Source: DASYSL01 sp036003365
GTDB taxonomy: Bacteria; Eisenbacteria; RBG-16-71-46; DASYSL01
DNA length: 28,212 nt
Assembly: GCA_036003365.1 (NCBI GenBank)
Contig: DASYSL010000062.1
Location: 1-28,212 of the forward strand
Direction: 5' to 3'
How positions within the stretch are numbered: the stretch's first letter is position 1; the number at the start of each line of letters is the position of its first letter. The notes under the pieces were generated by a model that saw only the letters and a program-made list of their open reading frames with translations, ran no database searches and was not told the origin of the DNA. A program made the position numbers and the translations under genes. Of this stretch, positions 1 to 7,220 are shown piece after piece.

Positions 1-257
1 GGCCGGAGATCGTGCGCCACGCGCCGCAGCTCGGCCTCGGCGGCCACCAGCGCGCACTCGGCGTGCGCCAGGTGCGACTCGCCCGCGGGCACCACGTGCG
101 GCTTGAGCGATTGCAGCGCCAGGTGCACGGCGGCGAGCAGCTGCCCGGCTTCGTCGTGCAGCGACTGAGCGATGCGACGCGCTTCCCATTCGCGTCGTGC
201 CTCGAATCGGCGCCATGTCTCGAGCGAACCTCGCCTCTCGATCCTTCCGGGATTCAT
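1..257 (-). CDS. NarL-family sensor histidine kinase, N-terminal part (cut by window edge)
   Basis: Only the first ~85 residues are inside the window. They contain a HisKA_3-type dimerisation and phosphoacceptor motif, ARRIAQSLHDEAGQLLAAVH, at about residues 25-44. The H in SLHDE is the expected phosphorylated histidine, and the pattern is typical of NarX/LiaS/DegS-like kinases that pair with LuxR-type response regulators. The ATG at 257 is preceded by a strong GGAGGA ribosome binding site six bases upstream, so the start is well supported. The kinase core begins only about 24 residues in, with no membrane segment or sensor domain before it. It is therefore either a cytoplasmic kinase or takes its sensing from another subunit. 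The catalytic ATPase domain would lie beyond base 1. The partner regulator is not visible. Confidence 0.8.
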   Translation of the reverse strand, partial: MNPGRIERRGSLETWRRFEARREWEARRIAQSLHDEAGQLLAAVHLALQSLKPHVVPAGESHLAHAECALVAAEAELRRVAHDLR

Positions 258-599
258 GCGTCCTCCGACGGTGCGTGGGCGCGGGGCGGGGCGTGCGAAA
301 GCTGGCGCGGAGGGTACCGACATGGGGTGGGGTGCGGCTGGAAGGCGAAGCCGGATGGGAATCGGATGCTCTGCCCCATGGCGTGGTCCTCTCCGGAGAT
401 TCCCCGGCGGGAACCGGCGACGTCCCCTAGGGGAAGATCCCTAAGGTCCGGCCGTGGGGCTGTCCCGCCTTCTTATGTTGAGACCCGATGACGCCGCATT
501 GCAAGCGCTCGTCACGGATTTGGACGAAGATCGAAGCCGACACATGAAAAGACGCTGTGTGCATGGCTTGCGCGTCCAGACTTGGGACGGGAAGCGCGA
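258..599. other. Intergenic region between the kinase and pilT
   Basis: I find no convincing gene in these 342 bases. The stretch next to 257 carries the kinase ribosome binding site. The middle holds two close dyads (see 424-446). A 42-codon frame at 475-603 has no ribosome binding site and was rejected. No clear terminator follows the pilT stop codon. Confidence 0.6.
424..446. promoter_or_regulatory. Two adjacent CCCTA-type dyads, possible operator
   Basis: A perfect 10-bp palindrome CCCCTAGGGG (424-433) is followed 5 bases later by CCCTAAGG (439-446), with centres 14 bp apart. They lie about 170-190 bp upstream of the NarL-family kinase start. Paired short inverted repeats are compatible with binding sites of LuxR/NarL-type regulators, and the neighbouring kinase belongs to a family that works with such regulators. 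The assignment is inference only; two dyads can occur by chance in GC-rich DNA. Confidence 0.3.
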
Positions 600-1769
600 C
601 TAGCGTTCGATCCAGTCCGGGTTGCCGGGCTTGGTCGCCCGGTTGAGTGCCGTGAGCTCGACTGCGGTAAAAGCCCGGTCCGATGCGTCCTCGATGCCCT
701 GGAAGTGGAGCGCCAGCTCGTTCGGCCTGGTGGCGAAGCGCATGGCGTCCTCGACCGCGACCACGCCCTGATGCACGAGGCGGGCGAGCGCCTGGTCGAA
801 ACTCTGCATCCCGTACTGGCTCACGCCTTCCTGGATGAGCTGGCGGACCATGGGCGTCTTCACGGGCTCGAGGATGTAGTCCTTCACCGTGGGCGTGTTG
901 ACCAGGATCTCGACCGCGGGCACGCGCCCGTGCCCGCCCACGCGCGGCACCAGGCGCTGCGACACGATGGCACGCAGGTTGTCGGCCAGCACACGGCGGA
1001 TCTCCTCCTGCTCGTGCGGCGCGAAGAACGACAGGATGCGCTGGATCGTTTGCACCGAGTCGATCGTGTGCAAGGTCGAGAGCACGAGGTGTCCCGTGTT
1101 GGCCGCCGTGAGCGCGATCGACAGCGATTCGCGGTCGCGCACCTCGCCGATCAGAATGACGTCGGGGTCCTGGCGCAGCACGTGGCGTAAGCCGGCGTGA
1201 AAGCTCAACGTGTCCTCGCTCACCTCGCGCTGGTAGATGAGCGAGCGGTCGTCCTTGTGGAGGTACTCGATGGGATCCTCCACGGTGACGATCTTGCGCG
1301 ATTCGTTGTGATTCAAGTGATCGATCATGGCCGCGAGCGTGGTCGACTTGCCCACGCCCGTGGCACCGGTCACCAGCACGAGCCCGTTCGTCTCGCTCAC
1401 CAGGTGCGCGAGCTTGGGCGGCAGGTTCAGCTCTTCGAGCGTCGGGATGCGCGTGGGCACGAGGCGAAGCGAGAGGCCGATGGTGCCGCGCTGGCGGCAC
1501 AGATTCACGCGGAAGCGGGCCAGTCCGGCCACGCTCACCGCCAGGTCCATCTCGTGCTCGGCTTCGAAGGCCGCCTTCTGCGCCGGCGTGAGAAGCTCGC
1601 CCACGAGCGCTTCGAGGTCCTCCGAGCGGCACCCCGCCATGTCGAGCGCGAACAGCGTGCCGTCGATCCGGAAAGTCGGCGCCGCGCCGATCTTGAGATG
1701 GAGATCGGAGGCGCCCATGGCCACCATCTGCTCGAGGATGCTGCGGAATTGCCCCGCGTATTCGCTCAT
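600..1769 (-). CDS. pilT: Type IV pilus retraction ATPase, PilT/PilU family
   Basis: A 389-residue hexameric secretion-type ATPase that would power pilus retraction (twitching motility) at the cytoplasmic face of the inner membrane. Visible motifs in order: a PAS-like N-terminal domain starting SEYAGQFRSILEQMVAMGASDLHLKIG; Walker A GATGVGKS (residues 135-142); Asp box VTVEDPIEYLHKDD (161-174); Walker B DVILIGEVRD (203-212); and His box STLHT (231-235). Length is slightly above a typical PilT (~345-370) because of a C-terminal tail, which is also seen in PilU-type paralogues, so pilU is a possible alternative. The ATG at 1769 has GGGAG about six bases upstream. No other pilus gene lies in the window, and the neighbours are unrelated. 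Confidence 0.93.
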   Translation of the reverse strand: MSEYAGQFRSILEQMVAMGASDLHLKIGAAPTFRIDGTLFALDMAGCRSEDLEALVGELLTPAQKAAFEAEHEMDLAVSVAGLARFRVNLCRQRGTIGLSLRLVPTRIPTLEELNLPPKLAHLVSETNGLVLVTGATGVGKSTTLAAMIDHLNHNESRKIVTVEDPIEYLHKDDRSLIYQREVSEDTLSFHAGLRHVLRQDPDVILIGEVRDRESLSIALTAANTGHLVLSTLHTIDSVQTIQRILSFFAPHEQEEIRRVLADNLRAIVSQRLVPRVGGHGRVPAVEILVNTPTVKDYILEPVKTPMVRQLIQEGVSQYGMQSFDQALARLVHQGVVAVEDAMRFATRPNELALHFQGIEDASDRAFTAVELTALNRATKPGNPDWIER

Positions 1770-1938
1770 GATGCTCTCCCATCGCTCGCCGGCGTCGTCG
1801 GCGAAGGCACAGATTCCAATCTTTCATTTCGCAAGAAGCGTTCCGCGCCGTAAGTCGGTATTGCGTCGCGCGCGCTCGGCGTGGATAGGCGATTTCATCG
1901 TGCACGGACGCATGCGCGGCGCGTGCAAGGTGCAGGTC

Positions 1939-1967
1939 TCGACGTCCCGCGCGTGGAAAAGTATTCT
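1939..1967 (+). promoter_or_regulatory. Predicted promoter of the menaquinone operon
   Basis: A -35-like TCGACG (1939-1944) is followed by a 17-base spacer and a -10-like TATTCT (1962-1967), each matching 4 of 6 consensus bases. The -10 ends 10 bases before the mqnP ATG at 1978, so transcription would start at or within a few bases of the start codon. This agrees with the absence of a Shine-Dalgarno sequence there. Confidence 0.45.
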
Positions 1968-1977
1968 CTGCCTGCCC

Positions 1978-2838
1978 ATGAACCGACCCCGCGGCCCCTG
2001 GCAGGCGCTCACCGATTACGCTCGCTTCGTGAAGCTCGAGCACACGCTCTTCTCGCTGCCCCTGATCGTCGCCGGGGCGCTCATCGGACGCGCCGGTGCC
2101 GCACTCACCTGGGGGAGGCTCGGTCTCCTGCTTCTCGCCGGCGCCGGAGCGCGCACCTTCGCGCTGGCCATCAACCGCATCGTCGATCGTGCGCTCGACG
2201 CCCATAACCCGCGCACCGCCGCGCGCGAGCTGCCCGGCGGCCGCATGCGGCTCATCGAGGCCTGGGGCGTGGCGCTGGCGGGTCTCGCCGTCTATGTCGT
2301 GGCGGCGGCACTCCTGCCCCGCATCTGTCTCTATCTTTCGCCGATCCCGCTCGCGGTGTTCGTCGGCTATCCGTATCTCAAGCGCTTCACGCCGCTCTGC
2401 CACCTGGGTGTCGGCCTCGCGCTGGCGCTCTCGCCCTTGGGCGGCTACGTAGCCGTGACCGGCACGCTCGAGGGCGTGGAGAACGTGCTGCCCCTGGCCG
2501 GCTTCGCGCTTCTCTGGGTCGCGGGCTTCGACGTCATCTACGCCACGCTCGACGAGGCGCACGATCGCGCGCACGGGGTGCGCTCCCTGCCGGCGGCCAT
2601 CGGCTCGGAGAAGGCTCTGATGGTTTCGCGCGCCTTCCACACGGTGGCCTTCGCCTTGCTCGCCGGCTGGGCGATCTGGCGCGGGTCGGGCGTGTGGATG
2701 TGGCTTTGCCTGGCCGCCGTCGGCGCGCTCTTGTTGTGGGAGCAGAAGGCGGCGCGCAAGGTAGAGCTCGCGTTCTTCCAGATCAACTCGTGGCTCGGCT
2801 TCGTGGTGCTGGCGTTCATCTGGGCGGGACTCACGTGA
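1978..2838 (+). CDS. mqnP: UbiA-family prenyltransferase of futalosine-route menaquinone synthesis (MqnP)
   Basis: A 286-residue polytopic membrane enzyme expected to attach the polyprenyl chain to 1,4-dihydroxy-6-naphthoate at the inner membrane. The first Asp-rich motif reads NRIVDRALDAHNPRT (N66, D70, D74), and the second lies in FDVIYATLDEAHDRAHGVRSLP (about 184-205). Both bind Mg-diphosphate in the UbiA family. About eight hydrophobic segments fill the rest. The start ATG at 1978 gives the usual N-terminus (DYARFVKLEHTLFSLP) but has no ribosome binding site; see the promoter entry. It opens an operon with ubiX, ubiD, mqnE, mqnA and mqnC, which identifies it as MqnP rather than a ubiquinone or haem prenyltransferase. 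Its stop overlaps the ubiX start by one base (TGATG). Confidence 0.9.
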   Translation: MNRPRGPWQALTDYARFVKLEHTLFSLPLIVAGALIGRAGAALTWGRLGLLLLAGAGARTFALAINRIVDRALDAHNPRTAARELPGGRMRLIEAWGVALAGLAVYVVAAALLPRICLYLSPIPLAVFVGYPYLKRFTPLCHLGVGLALALSPLGGYVAVTGTLEGVENVLPLAGFALLWVAGFDVIYATLDEAHDRAHGVRSLPAAIGSEKALMVSRAFHTVAFALLAGWAIWRGSGVWMWLCLAAVGALLLWEQKAARKVELAFFQINSWLGFVVLAFIWAGLT

Positions 2839-3455
2839 TGGACGACTTCGCGCGCACTCTGGTGAGCGAGGCCGAGTCGCTCGCGCCCACGCCAGGCCGC
2901 TCACTCCGCGTCCTGGTCGGCATGACCGGCGCTTCGGGCGCCGCCTACGCGGTCGATTTCCTGCGCCGCTGTCCGGGCGAGAAGTACCTCGTCATGAGCA
3001 AATGGGCGCGCGCCGTGCTGCACGCGGAAACCGGGCTGCGCGAGGAGGATCTCGCTCTCCACGTGAAGGCACGCTTTTCCGACAGCGATCTGGCTGCGCC
3101 TTTCGCTTCGGGCTCGAATCCACTCGACGCCTTCGTCATCCTCCCCTGTTCCACTTCGACCGCGGCCAAGATCGCGGCCGGCATCGGCGACACGCTCATC
3201 ACGCGCGCCGCGCAAGTCGCGCTCAAGGAGCGGCGGCGCCTCGTCGTCGCCGTGCGCGAGACCCCGCTCTCCACCCTCCAGCTCGAAGCACTCGCGCGCC
3301 TGTCCCGCGAAGGCGCCATCGTGTTTCCGCTGTCCCCGCCCTGGTACGGCAAGCCGGAGACGGTCGACGATCTGGTGAGTGCGACGACCGCCAAGCTCCT
3401 CCGACTGCTCGGCGTCGAGGTGCCGGGCGGCTGGCGCGAAGAAGACCTGGAGTAG
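2838..3455 (+). CDS. ubiX: Flavin prenyltransferase (UbiX/MqnM family)
   Basis: A 205-residue soluble flavoprotein that makes prenylated FMN, the cofactor of UbiD-type decarboxylases. The family fingerprint is clear: GMTGASG (28-34) at the first beta strand; the phosphate-binding region LPCSTSTAAKIAAGIGDTLI (102-121); and ALKERRRLVVAVRETPLS (128-145), where RETPLS is nearly invariant in UbiX. An N-terminal extension of about 20 residues precedes the first strand. The ATG overlaps the mqnP stop by one base, so translation is probably coupled. The directly following ubiD is the obvious user of its product. It is probably the MqnM component of the futalosine pathway. Confidence 0.9.
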   Translation: MDDFARTLVSEAESLAPTPGRSLRVLVGMTGASGAAYAVDFLRRCPGEKYLVMSKWARAVLHAETGLREEDLALHVKARFSDSDLAAPFASGSNPLDAFVILPCSTSTAAKIAAGIGDTLITRAAQVALKERRRLVVAVRETPLSTLQLEALARLSREGAIVFPLSPPWYGKPETVDDLVSATTAKLLRLLGVEVPGGWREEDLE

Positions 3456-3467
3456 CCGGCTTCCTCG

Positions 3468-5282
3468 ATGCCGTTCTCCGATCTGCGCTCCTTTCTCGCC
3501 CACCTCGAGCGGCAAGGCGACCTGCACCGCGTGCGCGCCGAGGTCGACCCCGAGTACGAGATCGCCGAGATCGCGCAGCGCGCGATCCGTGAGAAGAAGC
3601 CCGCGCTCCTCTTCGAGAACGTGAAGGGCTCACGCTACCCGGTGGCCGTGAACGTGCTTGGCACGCGCCGACGCGTCGAGGCCGCACTCGGGCGCTCGCC
3701 CGAGGAAGTGGGCGCCGAGCTGGTCGGCGTGTTCGAGCGCCTGCGGCGCCCGACGCCGCGCGGACTCCTGGGCGGCGGCCTGCCTTTCAAGCGCTTCTGG
3801 GGTGCGCGCGTGGAGAAGCGTGCGAGCGGTCCGGCGCGCGAGGTGGTCGAGGATCCGAATCTCGACACCCTGCCGGTGCTGCGCTGCTGGCCGGAGGACG
3901 GCGGGCGCTTCGTCACCTTCGGCCTCGTGCTCACGGCCGATCCGGAAAGCGGCGAGCGCAATCTCGGCTTGTATCGCATGCACGTCTTCGGGCCGAACGA
4001 GACCGGCATGCACTGGCAGATCCAGAAAGGCGGCGGCTTCCACTACCACGTGGCCGAGCGGCGCGGCCACGCGCTGCCGGTGACGGTGAGCATCGGCGCC
4101 GATCCCTGCCTGCTCCTCGCCGCCGTGGCGCCCTTGCCCGAAGGCGTCGACGAGCTCCTCTTCGCCGCCTGGCTGCGCGGCGCGCCGACGCGATTGAGCC
4201 GCGCGGCACGCGTCGACGCCTGGGCGCCCGCCTCGGCCGAGTTCGTGCTCGAGGGCACGGTCGCCCCTGGCGAGCGGCGCTTGGAGGGCCCATTCGGCGA
4301 CCATTTCGGGCATTATTCGCACGCCGCGCCCTTCCCGGTCTTTCGCCTCGAGGCGGTGACGCACAGGCGCGATCCGGTGTACCTTGCGAGCGTCGTCGGC
4401 AAGCCGCCCCAAGAGGATCGCGCGCTGGGCGAGGCGGTGGGCGCCATGATGGGCCCGCTCGTGCGCCTCATGCACCGCGAGATCCGCGATCTCGCCGCGT
4501 ACTACGAAGCCGGCTTCCACAATCTGCTCGTGGTCGCGGTCGAGGAGCGCTTCGCGAAAGAGGGCGTGCGCGCGGCACTCGGATTGCTGGGCACCGGCCA
4601 GCTCTCGCTGACCAAGTGCTTGATCCTGGTGGATGCGGGCGTCGACCTGCGCGACTGGAGTCAGGTGCTGGCCGCCATCCGCGACCACTTCGATCCGTCC
4701 GAGGACTTCCTCCTCCTGCCCGGGGTACCGCTCGACACGCTGGATTTCACGAGCGGGCGGATGAACCTGGGCAGCAAGATGATCCTCGACGCGACCGGAC
4801 AGCGCGCCGTGGGACCGGGCAACCGGCCCGACGAGGTGGCGCCGCGCGGCGCCGGCGCGGACCTGCCTGAGGCGCGCGAGCGCTGGTCGCGCTTCCTCGC
4901 GGCGTGGCGGCGCGAGCCGGGAGCGCTCGGCGCGCGTGTCGACGGCGACTGCTGGCTCACGGTCCAAGTGGAAGGGCCCGGCCGGCCCGTGATCGAGCGG
5001 CTCGTGGCCGAGCCCGCGCTTGCCGGACTCAAGGTGATCGTGGCCGTGAGCCCGGACGTGCCGCTCGACGACGAGACGCTGCACCTGTGGGGCATGTTCA
5101 CCCGCTTCGACGCGGCCAAGGACGTGGTGTTCACCGAGTCCCGCCTCGCCGGAGCTTGGCCCGGATACAAAGGACGCATGGGCGTAGACGCCACGTTCAA
5201 GGAAGGCTATCCGCGGCCCGTCGTCATGGATCCCGAGACCGTGCGGAAGGTGGACCGAAGGTGGAACGAGTATTGGAGCTGA
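3468..5282 (+). CDS. ubiD: UbiD-family decarboxylase (MqnL type)
   Basis: A 604-residue prenyl-FMN-dependent decarboxylase, inferred to remove the ring carboxyl left after prenylation of 1,4-dihydroxy-6-naphthoate. Family signatures include the cofactor-binding segment NLGLYRMHV (165-173), the acidic catalytic-site segment EGPFGDHFGHYS (273-284), VVGKPPQED, and the C-terminal MNLGSKMILDATGQ. Length is above E. coli UbiD (~497) but normal for the longer menaquinone-type branch. ATG at 3468 sits 12 bases after ubiX, which supplies the cofactor. The last 22 bases overlap the mqnE start. A role as MqnL is inferred from the operon; the fold and cofactor class are clear from sequence. Confidence 0.9.
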   Translation: MPFSDLRSFLAHLERQGDLHRVRAEVDPEYEIAEIAQRAIREKKPALLFENVKGSRYPVAVNVLGTRRRVEAALGRSPEEVGAELVGVFERLRRPTPRGLLGGGLPFKRFWGARVEKRASGPAREVVEDPNLDTLPVLRCWPEDGGRFVTFGLVLTADPESGERNLGLYRMHVFGPNETGMHWQIQKGGGFHYHVAERRGHALPVTVSIGADPCLLLAAVAPLPEGVDELLFAAWLRGAPTRLSRAARVDAWAPASAEFVLEGTVAPGERRLEGPFGDHFGHYSHAAPFPVFRLEAVTHRRDPVYLASVVGKPPQEDRALGEAVGAMMGPLVRLMHREIRDLAAYYEAGFHNLLVVAVEERFAKEGVRAALGLLGTGQLSLTKCLILVDAGVDLRDWSQVLAAIRDHFDPSEDFLLLPGVPLDTLDFTSGRMNLGSKMILDATGQRAVGPGNRPDEVAPRGAGADLPEARERWSRFLAAWRREPGALGARVDGDCWLTVQVEGPGRPVIERLVAEPALAGLKVIVAVSPDVPLDDETLHLWGMFTRFDAAKDVVFTESRLAGAWPGYKGRMGVDATFKEGYPRPVVMDPETVRKVDRRWNEYWS

Positions 5283-6403
5283 AGGCCGATCACCCGGCGC
5301 TCGACGATCTCATTCGTGAGCGCCGTTCCCTGCTCACCGATCCCAAGCTCGCGACGATCGCCGACAAGATGCTCGATCGCGAGCGCCTCGGCTTCGACGA
5401 CGGCATGGCTCTCCTGAGCACGGACGACGTGCCCGGCGCCGGTCTCCTCGCCGACTGTGTGCGCACCTCGATGCACGGCGACTTCACGTACTTCGTGTTC
5501 AACCGCCAGATCAATCCCACCAACTATTGTGTGCTCGACTGCTGCTTCTGCGACTTCGCCAAGCGGCCCAAGGACCCCACCGGTTACGAGCTCACCATGG
5601 AGCAGATCGTCGATCACGCGAAGGACGGCGTGAGCGAGGTGCACATCGTCGGCGGCCTGCATCCCAAGTGGAAGTACGACCACTACCTCGAGATCGTGCG
5701 CCGCATTCGCGCCGAATACCCCGACGTGCAGATCAAGGCCTACACCGCGGTCGAGATCGACTTCTTCACCCGCCTGGCGCGGAAGAGCGTCGAGGCCGTG
5801 TTCCGGGATCTGCTCGACGCCGGCCTGAACTCGATGCCGGGCGGCGGCGCCGAGGTCTTCTCGGAGCGCGTGCGCGCGCGGCTCTTCCCGCAAAAGATCG
5901 GGGCGGCGCGCTGGCTCGAGATCCACGGCATCGCGCATCGCATGGGCATCCGCACCAACAGCACGCTGCTCTACGGCCACATCGAGACCTGGGCCGAGCG
6001 CGTCGACCACGTGCTCAAGCTGCGGGCGCTCGAGGACGAATCGCCGGGCTTCTTCTCGTTCATCCCGCTCGCCTTCCAGCCGGGCACGACCGGGTTGCGC
6101 GAGCGCCAGGCGCCGCCGCGCGAGGATTTGCGCACGCTGGCCATGAGCCGGCTCCTCTTCGACAACGTGCCGCACGTCAAGGCGTACTGGGTGATGCTGG
6201 GCGAGGAGACGGCGGCGATCGGCCTCAACTATGGCGCCTCCGACCTGGACGGCACGATCGGCGTCGAGAAGATCGCGCACGCCGCGCTCGCCTCCTCGCC
6301 GCTGGGCCTGGCGCGCGAGCGCATGGTCGAGATGATCAAGGAAGCCGGCCGCGTCCCGGTCGAGCGCGACGCTCTCTATCGCGTGGTGCGCACCTATGAT
6401 TGA
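5261..6403 (+). CDS. mqnE: Aminofutalosine synthase (radical SAM, MqnE)
   Basis: A 380-residue radical SAM enzyme joining 3-[(1-carboxyvinyl)oxy]benzoate with S-adenosylmethionine to give aminofutalosine. The iron-sulfur motif is CVLDCCFC (C90, C94, C97, CX3CX2C), with an extra Cys at 95. MqnE landmarks follow in order: EVHIVGGLHP, IKAYTAVEI, SMPGGGAEVFSERVR, STLLYGHIET, FIPLAFQPG, and PHVKAYWVMLG. The GTG at 5261 is the best start; GGAAGG lies about ten bases upstream, inside ubiD, giving a 22-base overlap. SMPGGGAEVF and FIPLAFQPG separate it from the related MqnC downstream. Its last codons overlap the mqnA ATG by eight bases. Confidence 0.92.
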   Translation: MERVLELKADHPALDDLIRERRSLLTDPKLATIADKMLDRERLGFDDGMALLSTDDVPGAGLLADCVRTSMHGDFTYFVFNRQINPTNYCVLDCCFCDFAKRPKDPTGYELTMEQIVDHAKDGVSEVHIVGGLHPKWKYDHYLEIVRRIRAEYPDVQIKAYTAVEIDFFTRLARKSVEAVFRDLLDAGLNSMPGGGAEVFSERVRARLFPQKIGAARWLEIHGIAHRMGIRTNSTLLYGHIETWAERVDHVLKLRALEDESPGFFSFIPLAFQPGTTGLRERQAPPREDLRTLAMSRLLFDNVPHVKAYWVMLGEETAAIGLNYGASDLDGTIGVEKIAHAALASSPLGLARERMVEMIKEAGRVPVERDALYRVVRTYD

Positions 6404-7220
6404 GCGCTCGCCGGAGACGACGTCCACGCCGCGCACCGCGGTCCCCACCGGGCCGGTGGTGGCGCGCATTCCTTATCTGAACGCCGAGCCCTACTACGCG
6501 AGCTGGGACGAGCTGCCGGGCACCTCGGTCGATCTCGTGCCGCGGCGCCTGGGCGAGGAGGCGCGCGCCGGCAACGTCGACGCCGGCCTCATGGCGGCGG
6601 CCGACTGGTTCTCGCTCGAGAAGGAGTTCGAGCGCGTGGGCGCCCTCGGCATCGCGTGCACGGGCCTGGTGGAGAGCGTGCTCCTGCTCGGCCGGCGGCC
6701 GGTGGATGGGCTGAGCGGCGCGCGCGTCGTCTTGACCACGGAGAGCAGCACGTCGGCGGCTTTGATCCGCATTCTCCTCGAGCGCCGCTTCGGTCTCACC
6801 GGCGTGCGCTACGAGCGCGGCGACTACCGTGATCCGCGCCAGATCCCCGACGACGAAGCCTGGCTCGTGATCGGCGATCCGGCGCTCGCCGCGCGTCGTC
6901 TGGCGGCCGAGCGCATCATCCTCGACCTTGGTGAGGCATGGACCAAGTGGACGGGTTTGCCCTTCGTCTACGCCCTGTGGACGGCGCGGCGCGTGCTGCC
7001 CGCCGAGACCAAGGGAGGGCTCGCGCGCTTCCTCGACGAGTCGTTGGCCAGAGGCGACCGCGCGCTGGCGGCGCGCCTCTACGCCGCGGCGAGCGGCGGG
7101 CGCCTGGGCACGGCGGACGAGCTCGCGCGCTATCTCGCGCGCTTCACCTACCGGCTCGGCGTGGACGAGGAGCGCGGTCTCGATCTCTTCCGCACCTATT
7201 GGAAGGAGCTTCCTTCGTGA
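6396..7220 (+). CDS. mqnA: Chorismate dehydratase (MqnA)
   Basis: A 274-residue protein with a periplasmic-binding-protein-like fold, the first enzyme of the futalosine pathway; it dehydrates chorismate to 3-[(1-carboxyvinyl)oxy]benzoate. Recognisable features are the N-terminal RIPYLNAEPYY after a roughly 22-residue leader, NVDAGLMAAADWF, LTTESSTSAALIRILLE, WLVIGDPAL, and the C-terminal LDLGEAWTKWTGLPFVYALW, characteristic of MqnA. ATG at 6396 overlaps the mqnE stop by eight bases (ATGATTGA), a coupling arrangement. It ends in the GTGA overlap with mqnC. The long first leader has no obvious signal sequence; the enzyme is expected in the cytoplasm. Confidence 0.89.
   Translation: MIERSPETTSTPRTAVPTGPVVARIPYLNAEPYYASWDELPGTSVDLVPRRLGEEARAGNVDAGLMAAADWFSLEKEFERVGALGIACTGLVESVLLLGRRPVDGLSGARVVLTTESSTSAALIRILLERRFGLTGVRYERGDYRDPRQIPDDEAWLVIGDPALAARRLAAERIILDLGEAWTKWTGLPFVYALWTARRVLPAETKGGLARFLDESLARGDRALAARLYAAASGGRLGTADELARYLARFTYRLGVDEERGLDLFRTYWKELPS

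Noticed and set aside
475..603. A 42-codon plus-strand frame antisense to the end of pilT
   Set aside because: It has no ribosome binding site, promoter or recognisable sequence, and ends inside pilT on the other strand.
427..2904. An 825-codon open frame on the minus strand
   Set aside because: It runs through pilT in another frame and antisense to mqnP, and has the Arg/Ala/Pro/Gly-rich composition of a GC-rich shadow frame. The pilT and mqnP products are unmistakable.
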